Part shown: positions 7,697 through 15,014 of the stretch, one piece after another
Layout of the letters: each line of letters starts with the position of its first letter
How positions within the stretch are numbered: position 1 is the stretch's first letter
From: DATARH01 sp035935235
GTDB taxonomy: Bacteria; Pseudomonadota; Alphaproteobacteria; ATCC43930; CGMCC-115725
Assembly: GCA_035935235.1 (NCBI GenBank)
Contig: DASYXG010000203.1
Location: 1-17,841, forward strand
DNA length: 17,841 bases
Direction: 5' to 3'
Made by a program: the position numbers and the translations under genes
The notes under the pieces: model-generated
What the model was told of the DNA's origin: nothing
Database searches by the model: none
The model's input: the letters and a program-made list of their open reading frames with translations, nothing else

Positions 7697-7846
7697 TTGG
7701 ATTTTTTGCGCGATTTTTTTCGCTATCTAAGGTCCCGCAAACGCTATTGGCTGTTGCCGATTGTGATCGTGCTAGGCCTGTTCGCCGGTTTGGTCGTGCT
7801 CACCGAAGGGTCGACGATAGCTCCGTTCATCTACGCGCTGTTCTAA
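7697..7846 (+). CDS. DUF5989 family small membrane protein (SxtK-like)
   Basis: This 49-residue protein has a basic/aromatic amphipathic N-terminus (FLRDFFRYLRSRKRYW), one transmembrane helix (about 18-36, LLPIVIVLGLFAGLVVL) and a short conserved tail (GSTIAPFIYALF). This is the full layout of the DUF5989 family. To my knowledge such proteins are encoded next to O-carbamoyltransferases, SxtJ-type membrane proteins and SGNH hydrolases, as in the sxtI-J-K-L part of saxitoxin clusters; their biochemical role is unknown. I chose TTG 7697 because GGGGAGGG stands just upstream and because family members begin at this point; an open frame from 7559 would add 46 residues without family character. An SGNH hydrolase gene follows after 31 bases, as expected, but no carbamoyltransferase is present. 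Confidence 0.83.
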   Translation: MDFLRDFFRYLRSRKRYWLLPIVIVLGLFAGLVVLTEGSTIAPFIYALF

Positions 7847-7877
7847 GACCAGCACGCGCTATTCCCGCTCTGTCGCG

Positions 7878-8861
7878 ATGAGGCGTTTTCTATTTCCGCT
7901 GCTGACGGTCGCGTTCTGCGTCGTCATCGTCTTTGCGTGCGTCGAGGTTTACGTCCGCGTGGTGGTCGACACCGGCATGCAATTCGACCTTGAAATGTGG
8001 AAATACGCCAAGGAGGTAAAGGAGGTCGACCCCGACCCGCTGATCGGCCATCGGCACGCGCCGAACCGCAGCGCCCTATTGATGGGCGTTATGGTGAAGA
8101 CGAACTCCTATGGCTATCGCGACCGCGAGTTTTCCCTGGAAAAGCCGCCGGGGGTGCTGCGCATTGTCATGCTCGGCGACTCGTTTACCGAAGGCTGGGG
8201 CGCGCCCAAGCAGGAGACGTTTTCAAAGCGGATCGAGCGACGCTACAACGAGCAGGGCATCCCGGCAGAGGTAATCAACACCGGCGTCGGTAACTACAAC
8301 ACAATCCAGGAAGTCGAGCTGTTTCTGACCGAGGCCTATCGATTCCACCCGGACATCGTGGTGTTGAACTTTGCCTTCAACGATGCCGAGCCGGTGCCGC
8401 ACGAAAGGCCGCCATCGTTCCTGATGCGTTACTGCTATTCCTGCATCTTTCTAATGGGCCGCTACGATGCGCTGAAGCGTATGGTTTTCGGTGGCCAGGA
8501 TTGGGCGGAGTACTATCTCGGCCTCTTCGGCGACGGTACGACCCCCGGTTGGCTGGCTGCCAAGGCGGCGCTCAAGCGGCTGGCCGATTATTGCAAGCAG
8601 AACAACATCCAGCTTCTCGTCGCGAACCATCCGGAACTGCACGATGTGAAGCACTATCGGTTCCAGAAAATCACCGACCTCATCCGTGGCGCCGCGGCCG
8701 AGAACAATGCGGCCTTTATCGATCTCCTACCCTACGTGCAGGATCAGGACTCGGCGTCGCTGTGGGTGACGCCGCCCGATCCGCATCCCAACGGCCTCGC
8801 CCATAAATTTCTCGCCGACGGAATTTTCCATGCGCTGGAGGAGTTGAGGAAGGCGCAGTGA
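7878..8861 (+). CDS. SGNH/GDSL hydrolase, membrane-anchored
   Basis: This 327-residue protein has an N-terminal hydrophobic helix (residues 4-29), which is a membrane anchor or uncleaved signal, and a periplasmic-type SGNH hydrolase domain. The catalytic blocks are complete: GDSFTEG with Ser102, a Gly block (NTGVGNYNT, about 134-142), Asn168 in NFAFND, and Asp301-Pro-His303 in PDPHPNG. The conserved NSYGYRDREF segment before block I is common in SGNH proteins linked to DUF5989 and carbamoyltransferase loci. The reaction is probably hydrolysis or transfer of an ester group on a glycan or small molecule. ATG 7878 lacks a clear Shine-Dalgarno sequence; it lies 31 bases after DUF5989. The stop overlaps the next gene (GTGA). 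Its sequence differs clearly from the two longer SGNH paralogues. Confidence 0.88.
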   Translation: MRRFLFPLLTVAFCVVIVFACVEVYVRVVVDTGMQFDLEMWKYAKEVKEVDPDPLIGHRHAPNRSALLMGVMVKTNSYGYRDREFSLEKPPGVLRIVMLGDSFTEGWGAPKQETFSKRIERRYNEQGIPAEVINTGVGNYNTIQEVELFLTEAYRFHPDIVVLNFAFNDAEPVPHERPPSFLMRYCYSCIFLMGRYDALKRMVFGGQDWAEYYLGLFGDGTTPGWLAAKAALKRLADYCKQNNIQLLVANHPELHDVKHYRFQKITDLIRGAAAENNAAFIDLLPYVQDQDSASLWVTPPDPHPNGLAHKFLADGIFHALEELRKAQ

Positions 8862-10066
8862 GCGAAACCGCTCCGCCTGCCATCTCCGAGACACCGGGGG
8901 GCCAGCCGAGGCCTCGGACAACCCTTCGCGTGGTCGCGCGCGTCGGTGTACCGCTGCTGATCATTGTGGGCGCGCTCTACACCTACTTCAATGCGGCGTC
9001 GTATTGGACGCGTTTCCACGGGCTAAGCCTCGCATTTGCCTTTTTGGCTTACGTAGCGGTGATGGCCCGCGGCCGCTTGCGCGACGCCGCGGTGATCGCC
9101 GCTTCGCTGTCGCTGGGACTGGCCGCCGTTGAGGGTTACTTCGTGCTGCACTACCGCACCGCGATCGACACCAATACGCCCGGCTATTCGATCTATAACC
9201 CGGTGCTGGGCTGGGGCCCGGCACACGCCGGCGTCTATCACCACCACAAGGTCGACCTGAAAACAGGCCAGGTCATCGTCGATACCGATTACACGATCGA
9301 TGAGCATCTGCTCCGCAAGGTGGAGTCGGCGACTGACGCTCCCACCGTGGCGATCGGCGGTGGATCGAACGTCTTCGGCTCCGGCATCCCGGATTCCGCG
9401 ACGTTACCGCAGGCGCTCGCCGATAGCGTCGGGCGGCGTCTTCATGTCGTCAATCTCGCATTCTCCGGGTATGGAGCGCAGCAGTACCTGCGGATCCTCG
9501 AAACGGCCGTACATGACGATGTGCTGAAGCGAATGCGGGCTTTTGTCTTTGTCTCGATACCCGAATACCCCGAGCGCGCCGCGTGCATGCGTGGCTACAC
9601 TTTGGCGGGCCCGAGCTACGAACTGGTCGATGGCGAGGTCAAATTCGTCGGCAGTTGCGCAGACCGTTGGGCTTTGCCGCTGCGCTGGCTTTTTGAGATC
9701 ACCTCGCTATACGACATCGTGGCGCCTCGTTTCGACAACAAAACCGTGCGTCAGAAGATCGACCTCTACATCGCGATGCTCGTTCGGGCGGGACAGCTGG
9801 CGCGCGCGAAATATGGGGCGCCGACCGTCATCCTTTACGTACCCAATGCGGACTACGCACGGCGCGGCGGATACACCGATGACGAACTCATTGGGCGTCT
9901 GCGAGCGGGAGGGTTGGTCGTGCTCGACGGCGCGCTCGACCAAGCTGCATTTCCCGGGCAGGACCTGTTCATCCCCGGGGACGGGCATCCGACCGCGGTG
10001 GCGAACCGGGAATTAGCCGCGCGGCTCGTCAAAGGACTTTCCGGAATCGTCTCACTCGAGCCTTGA
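8858..10066 (+). CDS. SGNH-hydrolase-like membrane protein (long paralogue B) with altered GDS motif
   Basis: This 402-residue protein has the same build as the one at 3044: three N-terminal hydrophobic segments (about 26-45, 55-70, 77-97), a conserved LGWGPAHAGVYHHHKVD segment, and an SGNH-like soluble domain ending in FIPGDGHPTAVANRE (Asp375, His377). At block I it reads AIGGGSNVFGSG where paralogue A has AFFGDSMTFGQG. The nucleophile-position Ser170 is kept, but the Asp before it is Gly. Activity may be altered or lost. The GTG start overlaps the stop of the preceding SGNH gene (GTGA), so the two are translationally coupled and their products may act together. An acyl-CoA dehydrogenase gene follows after an 82-base gap containing a hairpin. 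Confidence 0.84.
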   Translation: MSETAPPAISETPGGQPRPRTTLRVVARVGVPLLIIVGALYTYFNAASYWTRFHGLSLAFAFLAYVAVMARGRLRDAAVIAASLSLGLAAVEGYFVLHYRTAIDTNTPGYSIYNPVLGWGPAHAGVYHHHKVDLKTGQVIVDTDYTIDEHLLRKVESATDAPTVAIGGGSNVFGSGIPDSATLPQALADSVGRRLHVVNLAFSGYGAQQYLRILETAVHDDVLKRMRAFVFVSIPEYPERAACMRGYTLAGPSYELVDGEVKFVGSCADRWALPLRWLFEITSLYDIVAPRFDNKTVRQKIDLYIAMLVRAGQLARAKYGAPTVILYVPNADYARRGGYTDDELIGRLRAGGLVVLDGALDQAAFPGQDLFIPGDGHPTAVANRELAARLVKGLSGIVSLEP

Positions 10067-10074
10067 AGCGGTCA

Positions 10075-10102
10075 GGGCTCTGCCGCGGCTTGCCGCCGGC
10101 CC
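10075..10102 (+). terminator. GC-rich stem-loop with CTTG tetraloop
   Basis: Eight bases after the stop of paralogue B lies a nested dyad. The inner stem is GCGG (10085-10088) and CCGC (10093-10096) closed by a CTTG tetraloop; the outer stem is GGGC (10075-10078) and GCCC (10099-10102). No T-run follows, so it is a possible weak or Rho-assisted terminator before the acyl-CoA dehydrogenase gene. Confidence 0.35.
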
Positions 10103-10148
10103 GGCCTACGCCGATGATATGCCACAGTCGTTAGCGAAGGAGGGCGCG

Positions 10149-11345
10149 ATGCCCTATGGCGACCAATCCGACGAACCCGTCATGCTTGCTCTGGGTGAGG
10201 ATTACCCTGAGCTGCGCGAGTCGATCCGCAAGATCTGCGAGGGCTACCCCGGCGCCTACTGGCGCAAACTCGAGGACGAGCAGGCCTATCCGACCGAGTT
10301 CATCGAGGAGCTGACGCGTGGCGGGTTTCTCGCCTCCTTGATCCCCGAAGAGTACGGCGGCTCCGGTCTGCCGCTGCGCGCGGCGGCCGTGATCCTGGAA
10401 GAGATCAACGCCTCGGGCTGCACCGCCAGCCAGGGCCATGCGCAGATGTACATCATGGGAACACTCCTGCGGCACGGCAGCGCCGAGCAGAAGGAGCGCT
10501 ACCTGCCGAAGATCGCCACCGGCGAATTGCGGCTTCAGGCCTTCGGCGTGACCGAGCCGACCACCGGCTCGGATACGACAAAGCTCAAGACGCGCGCGGT
10601 GCGCGAGGGCAATTCTCACTATGTCGTCAACGGTCAGAAGGTATGGACCTCGCGTGCTCGGCACTCGGATTTGATGCTGCTCCTGGCGCGCACCACTCCG
10701 GTCGAGGAGGTGAAACGCCGTACCGACGGGCTATCGGTGTTCCTCCTCGATTTGCGCGAGGCGCTTGGCAAGGGGTGCGAAATCCGTCCGATCGAGGCGA
10801 TGATCAACCACAACACCACCGAAGTGTTCTTCGACAATCTGAAAATCCCTGCAGACAGCCTAATCGGCGAGGAGGGCAAAGGCTTCCGCTACATCCTCGA
10901 CGGCATGAACGCCGAGCGTATCCTGGTGGCGCAAGAGTGCATTGGCGACGGCCGCTGGTTGCTCAACAAGGGGATCGAGTACGCCAAGGAGCGGGTCGTC
11001 TTCGACCGGCCGATCGGCCAGAACCAAGGGGTGCAATTCCCGCTGGCGCGCGCCTACGCGGAACTCGAGGCGGCCGACATGATCTGCCGCCGTGCCGCAG
11101 CGCTGTTCGACGCGGGTAAGGAATGCGGAGCAGACGCGAACATGGCGAAGCTCTTGGCCTCGGAGGCGACGTGGCACGCCGCCGAGGCGACGATGCAGAC
11201 GCATGGCGGTTTCGCCTATGCGCGCGAGTACGACATCGAGCGCAAATGGCGCGAATGCCGACTATACCAGACCGCGCCGATCTCGACCAACCTCATCCTG
11301 GCCTATATCGGCCAGCATGTGCTGGGGATGCCGCGATCCTATTAG
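10149..11345 (+). CDS. Acyl-CoA dehydrogenase family protein
   Basis: This 398-residue flavoenzyme oxidises an acyl-CoA to the 2,3-enoyl-CoA and passes electrons to ETF. It has the usual N-terminal helical domain, the middle-domain signature FGVTEPTTGSDTT (about 132-144) and the C-terminal MQTHGGFAYAREYDIERKWRE (349-369). At the position of the MCAD catalytic Glu (YEGT) it has Tyr-Gln (LYQTAP, Gln374), while Glu256 in GMNAERIL aligns with the base used by isovaleryl-CoA and long-chain dehydrogenases. A branched or otherwise unusual acyl-CoA substrate is therefore more likely than a simple medium-chain one. ATG 10149 is chosen because AAGGAGG precedes it with good spacing; an ATG 30 bases earlier has no ribosome-binding site. 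It could work with the enoyl-CoA hydratase across the convergent gap. Confidence 0.92.
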   Translation: MPYGDQSDEPVMLALGEDYPELRESIRKICEGYPGAYWRKLEDEQAYPTEFIEELTRGGFLASLIPEEYGGSGLPLRAAAVILEEINASGCTASQGHAQMYIMGTLLRHGSAEQKERYLPKIATGELRLQAFGVTEPTTGSDTTKLKTRAVREGNSHYVVNGQKVWTSRARHSDLMLLLARTTPVEEVKRRTDGLSVFLLDLREALGKGCEIRPIEAMINHNTTEVFFDNLKIPADSLIGEEGKGFRYILDGMNAERILVAQECIGDGRWLLNKGIEYAKERVVFDRPIGQNQGVQFPLARAYAELEAADMICRRAAALFDAGKECGADANMAKLLASEATWHAAEATMQTHGGFAYAREYDIERKWRECRLYQTAPISTNLILAYIGQHVLGMPRSY

Positions 11346-11351
11346 ACGGAT

Positions 11352-11379
11352 GGACGGGGCGGCCAAGCCGCTCCGGTCC
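11352..11379. terminator. Hairpin between convergent genes
   Basis: The 45-base gap between the convergent acyl-CoA dehydrogenase and OmpA-like genes holds a strong stem-loop: GGAC plus GGGGCGGC (11352-11363), loop CAA, then GCCGCTCC (11367-11374), a one-base bulge and GTCC (11376-11379). That is 12 pairs with one G-U. The dyad can fold on both strands and so may be a bidirectional terminator; T-runs are absent. Confidence 0.5.
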
Positions 11380-11390
11380 TTGTCCTGCAC

Positions 11391-11915
11391 CTAGCCGGCG
11401 GGCTGCTCGACGACCACCTCGATGCGGCGGTTTTCCGCCCGACCCTTCGGCGTATCGTTCGGGGCGGCGGGATGGGTATCGCCGCGACCCTTGGACGAGA
11501 TGACGCTCGGATTGACACCCTTCGAGGTCAGATAGCGAACGACCGCGTCGGCTCGCCGTGACGACAGATCAAGGTTGTCGATGACACCCCGCTTCTGCAG
11601 CGCTTTGCCGACCGGACGGTTGTCGGTGTAGCCATAGACAACGACCTTGTCGTTCGGCCCGAGACCGCTCAGCGGCGGAAGCAGCGCATCAAGCTTGGCT
11701 CTGCCTGCCTTGGTCAGCGTATAGCCGCCCGAGGGAAAGGCCAGATCGGTCGCCATCGTCAGAAGCGTCCGCTCCGACATCGTCTGCGGCCCGGGAATGG
11801 CAGGCGCTGGCGCCGGCGGTGGTGCCGGCGGCGGTGGGGGCGGTGAGGAACAAGCCGCCATGATGAGTGCGACACAGGAGAATGCGGCGGTGGCGAGGAT
11901 GCGGCTCTTTATCAT
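11391..11915 (-). CDS. OmpA-domain lipoprotein (Pal-like)
   Basis: This 174-residue protein has a lipoprotein signal with lipobox MAAC (Cys22), a Pro/Ala-rich spacer (SSPPPPPPAPPPAPAP, 23-38) and a C-terminal OmpA/MotB peptidoglycan-binding domain (about 50-170). The binding residues are visible: Asp98 in GYTDNRP and Arg121 in the NLDLSSRRADAV motif, which in OmpA contact diaminopimelate. It should tether the outer membrane to the cell wall. The second ATG (11915) is preferred because AGGA lies eight bases upstream; the first ATG (11921) is only two bases from it. It starts 68 bases after the second PrpD gene and may be read through from that operon or have its own promoter. It is not the canonical tol-pal copy, since no tol genes are nearby. 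Confidence 0.88.
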   Translation of the reverse strand: MIKSRILATAAFSCVALIMAACSSPPPPPPAPPPAPAPAIPGPQTMSERTLLTMATDLAFPSGGYTLTKAGRAKLDALLPPLSGLGPNDKVVVYGYTDNRPVGKALQKRGVIDNLDLSSRRADAVVRYLTSKGVNPSVISSKGRGDTHPAAPNDTPKGRAENRRIEVVVEQPAG

Positions 11916-11983
11916 GATCATTTTCCTGAAGGCGGGGGTGCATCTACTCAGAGTTTCGCACCCTAAGCACTCATAGCTGGTTC

Positions 11984-13303
11984 TTACAATAGGGAAACTA
12001 ACGTATTCGCCTCGCCTGCCGCGTTGAGCGCCATCACCGTGTCCCATAGAGCACGCGGTGCGCCGCAGGCGGCGAATTTGGCAAAGGCGGTTCCGTGTGA
12101 CAAAGGCCGGGCCGGGCTGCCGAGAACTTCTGCCACATCGCAGCCGATAGTTCCCCCGTCGGCGAGATCGAGTTCGACGCGGATCGGCGTGAGCGCGTTG
12201 GGGTCGGAGTTACCGTCGGCAACTACCGAGAGACGCGAGGCGAGGGCGAGCGTATCGGGGTCGGCGAGGGTGGCCGGCGAAAAATCGCCGAGGCCGACCG
12301 TGCCGCGCTTGAGGCAAACCGCGCCGCAATATGGCAGGCAAAGCCGGGCGTGGGCGACGGTCATATCCGGTGTGGGATCGCGGCCAACGAGACGATAGGT
12401 CAGCGGCGGCACGATGAAGCGGCCGTCCTTGATTTGCCCGACGTCGAGGCCATGCGTGGCGATAAGCCGTTGTACGCCGTCGATGCCGCCATGCGTGGCG
12501 CGGCCGGTGGGAAAGGGTTTGTGGCTCAATTCGCAGATGCGCCAAGCCTGGCCGAGCTCGTCGAAGGGCGCCGGATCGGCCACGCCGTCAAATAGCGCGA
12601 AATATCCAAACTGGCCCGAGATCGGCGCGCGCGGCCCGGGCATGCCGCGTCGTGCCAGCTCGACCGCGGAAATCGCATTACGCGCGGCGAACCCCATCTG
12701 CATGGCGAGTTGCGGGCTGGCCTCGAGATGCGCCTGCATCGTGCCGCCGCACTCGCCGTAATAGATTCCGAGCGCGTCGCACGTTTGCGTTTCCTCGAGC
12801 CCGCCGAGCAGCGCCAACGCCGCTGTTGCGCCGAACCCGCCGCAATTGGCCGGTCGGAAGAACCGCATTGGCGCTCGCGAACACAGGCCCAGGGTCACCG
12901 CGACATCGACTCCGGCGACGATGGCGCGGATCAGTCGTTCGCCGGAGACGCCACCGTGTTTCTCGGCCCAGCCGAGGGCGCAAGCCAGCACCGCCGCCAT
13001 CGGATGCACGACCGCGCGCTCATGGACGGGGTCGAATTCCTGCGCATGGACTTGGAACGCGTTGACCATCGCGGCCGCTGCAAACGGCAGATGCTCCCCG
13101 CTGCCCCACACCGTCGCGTCGGGTGCGCCACCGCGCGCCATATCGAGTACCTGCGCGCGCCACGGCGCCTTGGCGCCAGCGATGCCGACGGCGAGTGTGT
13201 CGGCAATGAATATCTTGGCGGCGACGCGAACTTCTTCCGGCAGTTCGGTCGAAGCGATCCGCCCGAGATGCGCGACGATCCGATCGACGACGGGGTCGTG
13301 CAC
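11984..13303 (-). CDS. MmgE/PrpD family protein 2 (divergent active site)
   Basis: This 439-residue protein belongs to the MmgE/PrpD family (2-methylcitrate dehydratase, cis-aconitate decarboxylase). The all-helical first domain and the family blocks HAQEFDPVH (86-94) and HPMAAVLACALGWAE (100-114) are present. Compared with its upstream neighbour and with cis-aconitate decarboxylase, several active-site residues differ: Glu89 replaces the Asp, the GFHATG block reads FFRPANCGGFGA (148-159) without the His, and the Lys-containing block reads GTMQAHLEASPQLAMQ (187-202) without the Lys. It therefore belongs to a subgroup with a different or lost activity. The GTG start lies eight bases after the stop of the first PrpD gene; no clear Shine-Dalgarno sequence is seen, suggesting coupling. 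Confidence 0.88.
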   Translation of the reverse strand: MHDPVVDRIVAHLGRIASTELPEEVRVAAKIFIADTLAVGIAGAKAPWRAQVLDMARGGAPDATVWGSGEHLPFAAAAMVNAFQVHAQEFDPVHERAVVHPMAAVLACALGWAEKHGGVSGERLIRAIVAGVDVAVTLGLCSRAPMRFFRPANCGGFGATAALALLGGLEETQTCDALGIYYGECGGTMQAHLEASPQLAMQMGFAARNAISAVELARRGMPGPRAPISGQFGYFALFDGVADPAPFDELGQAWRICELSHKPFPTGRATHGGIDGVQRLIATHGLDVGQIKDGRFIVPPLTYRLVGRDPTPDMTVAHARLCLPYCGAVCLKRGTVGLGDFSPATLADPDTLALASRLSVVADGNSDPNALTPIRVELDLADGGTIGCDVAEVLGSPARPLSHGTAFAKFAACGAPRALWDTVMALNAAGEANTLVSLL

Positions 13304-13311
13304 CCGCGAGG

Positions 13312-14676
13312 TCAGGCGGCCGCCAGTTTCGCCAACACGCCAACATCGCCGAGTCCCTCAAATCCGGCGATCGTCTCGCGCAATTCGCGGGCGCGGGCAG
13401 CGCCGACGACAGGAGTGGCGAGCGCATCGAATTTTTCGGCAAGGCGGCGGCCCTGGTCGGCGATGTCGGGATTGGCGATGCCGGCGTCGAATTTGGCCGA
13501 AGCCTTGCGCCCGTCCTTCAGCTCGATCTCGATCTCGGCGCCCGCTTCTGGGAAATCCTCACGAAAATCGAAGTTGACCCGCTCGCGCAGCGTGACCAGC
13601 GCCGGATCCGTTGCGGTCTTGACGCTGTAGGCGCCGAGGCTCGCCGTATCGACTCCAGCAAGGGCCATCGCCACGGTCTGCCGCAGGCTGAATTTGGCCT
13701 CCAGCCCATCGGTCGGGGCAGGGATATTGCAGACGCGATCGGTCGCTCGGTGCAGGCTCAGGTTGATCGCGGCGATATCGGCGGGTGCCGCGCCGAGCCG
13801 TTCGCGCAGCTGACGGCCGCATTCGATCGGCGCGTGGGTCATGTAGCAGGCGGCGTGGTACTTGAAGAGGTTGCCGTAAATGTGGAAGCCCTGCTTCGGC
13901 TCGGCGAGCGCCTTCTCCGGGAAGAAATCGGGCGAATGCGTCGTCGCGAAGCCTTGGGCGCATTCGATGAGGTCCGGCCGGCTCGAAAATCCGCGCGCGG
14001 CGAGCCGGGCGGCGAGCAGCCCGTTCTGCGCTGCCTTTCCAGCGTGGAATGGCTTGCACATCGTCCCGAACTGCGACTTGAGGCCCGCGGATTGCGTGCC
14101 AGCGATGCCGAGTGCGCGGCCGGTCGCCTCGGCACTGAGGCCGAGGAGATGGGCGCAGGCCGCCGTGGCGCCGAACGCGCCAATCGTGCCGGTCGCGTGG
14201 AAGCCGCGATTGTAATGGCCGGGGCGTAACGCCATACCGACGCGGCAGCAGGTCTCGTAGCCGGCGACGAATGCCGTGATGACCGCTTTGCCCGAGGCCT
14301 GCTTCTCCTCCGCCAGCGCTAACAGCGCCGGCAGGATAGCGACCGAGGGATGGCCGGGCATGGCCAGATGCACGTCATCGTAGTCGAGCGCATGGGCGAT
14401 CGCGCCGTTGACCAGCGTCGCCGACAGCACCGGCAGGCGCGTCGCATGACCGATCACTCCGGCTTGCGTCGCGCCGCCGGCTTCGGCGAGTTCGTCGAGC
14501 AGGATGCGGACGAGCTCGTCATCGGAACCGGCGAGACCCACGCCGAGATAATCGAGCACGCATTGGCGGGCGAGTTCGCGCACCGCCTCCGGCAGCGCGT
14601 CGTAGGTGACCGCGCAGGCACGTTCGGCAAGGGCGAGGGTGAGGTTTGCTGCGCTGCTGATGGTTGCGCCATCCAT
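13312..14676 (-). CDS. MmgE/PrpD family protein 1
   Basis: This 454-residue protein is a full-length MmgE/PrpD family enzyme; relatives dehydrate 2-methylcitrate or decarboxylate cis-aconitate. The active-site positions known from cis-aconitate decarboxylase are kept: Asp98 in LDYDDVH, His109 in GHPSVAILPALLALAE, His160 in RGFHATGTIGAFGA, and Lys208 in GTMCKPFHAGKAAQNG. An active lyase on a polycarboxylate or similar acid is plausible. PrpD-family members in catabolic clusters often act on other substrates, and no prpB, prpC or prpE is present, so I do not call it PrpD. ATG 14676 has AGGGAGAAG upstream. It starts 12 bases after the EthD-domain gene and 8 bases separate it from the next PrpD paralogue. 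Confidence 0.91.
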   Translation of the reverse strand: MDGATISSAANLTLALAERACAVTYDALPEAVRELARQCVLDYLGVGLAGSDDELVRILLDELAEAGGATQAGVIGHATRLPVLSATLVNGAIAHALDYDDVHLAMPGHPSVAILPALLALAEEKQASGKAVITAFVAGYETCCRVGMALRPGHYNRGFHATGTIGAFGATAACAHLLGLSAEATGRALGIAGTQSAGLKSQFGTMCKPFHAGKAAQNGLLAARLAARGFSSRPDLIECAQGFATTHSPDFFPEKALAEPKQGFHIYGNLFKYHAACYMTHAPIECGRQLRERLGAAPADIAAINLSLHRATDRVCNIPAPTDGLEAKFSLRQTVAMALAGVDTASLGAYSVKTATDPALVTLRERVNFDFREDFPEAGAEIEIELKDGRKASAKFDAGIANPDIADQGRRLAEKFDALATPVVGAARARELRETIAGFEGLGDVGVLAKLAAA

Positions 14677-14688
14677 CGTCGCTTCTCC

Positions 14689-15000
14689 CTATAGCTTTAC
14701 GTCGCTGATTTGCAGCGTCGGCTCGATGTCGGTGTAATTGGGGATGTCGCCCATGATCTCCTGCGCATGAGGAGCGAAAGCGGCCTGGAACGCCTCGACC
14801 GAGTCGCAATAGAGATGTCCCATCGCGATGAACGTCGCGGGCGATCCGGGCGCGCCGCCGGCGATGCCCTGTTCGACGGCGACGCCCTTCACGGCCGCGC
14901 CGAGCTTTTGCCGCACCATTGGGAAGTGCTTGTTGCAGTAGTAGTCCATATCGAACTTGGCGCCGGGCTTGTTCGGATACAGCACGCTGACCTTGATCAT
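14689..15000 (-). CDS. EthD-domain protein
   Basis: This 103-residue protein is a dimeric alpha+beta barrel (ferredoxin-like fold) protein of the EthD family. It starts MIKVSVLYPNKPG, followed by the typical FDMDYYCNKHFPMV helix (16-29, with His25), and ends with a strand containing PNYTDIEPTLQISDV. EthD proteins accompany ring-cleaving, ether-cleaving and lactone pathways, and their exact reactions are mostly unknown. ATG 15000 is preferred over the in-frame ATG at 15012 because GGAGG stands just upstream and because the first beta strand should begin there. It is the third gene of the minus-strand operon, 14 bases after the enoyl-CoA hydratase and 12 bases before PrpD protein 1, so it probably serves the same catabolic pathway in the cytoplasm. 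Confidence 0.87.
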   Translation of the reverse strand: MIKVSVLYPNKPGAKFDMDYYCNKHFPMVRQKLGAAVKGVAVEQGIAGGAPGSPATFIAMGHLYCDSVEAFQAAFAPHAQEIMGDIPNYTDIEPTLQISDVKL

Positions 15001-15014
15001 CGCGTCCTCCACAT

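Noticed and set aside
12710..13630. Plus-strand frames of 240-306 codons across the two PrpD genes
   Set aside because: They are antisense to two genes with clear MmgE/PrpD motifs and carry no motif or convincing ribosome-binding site.
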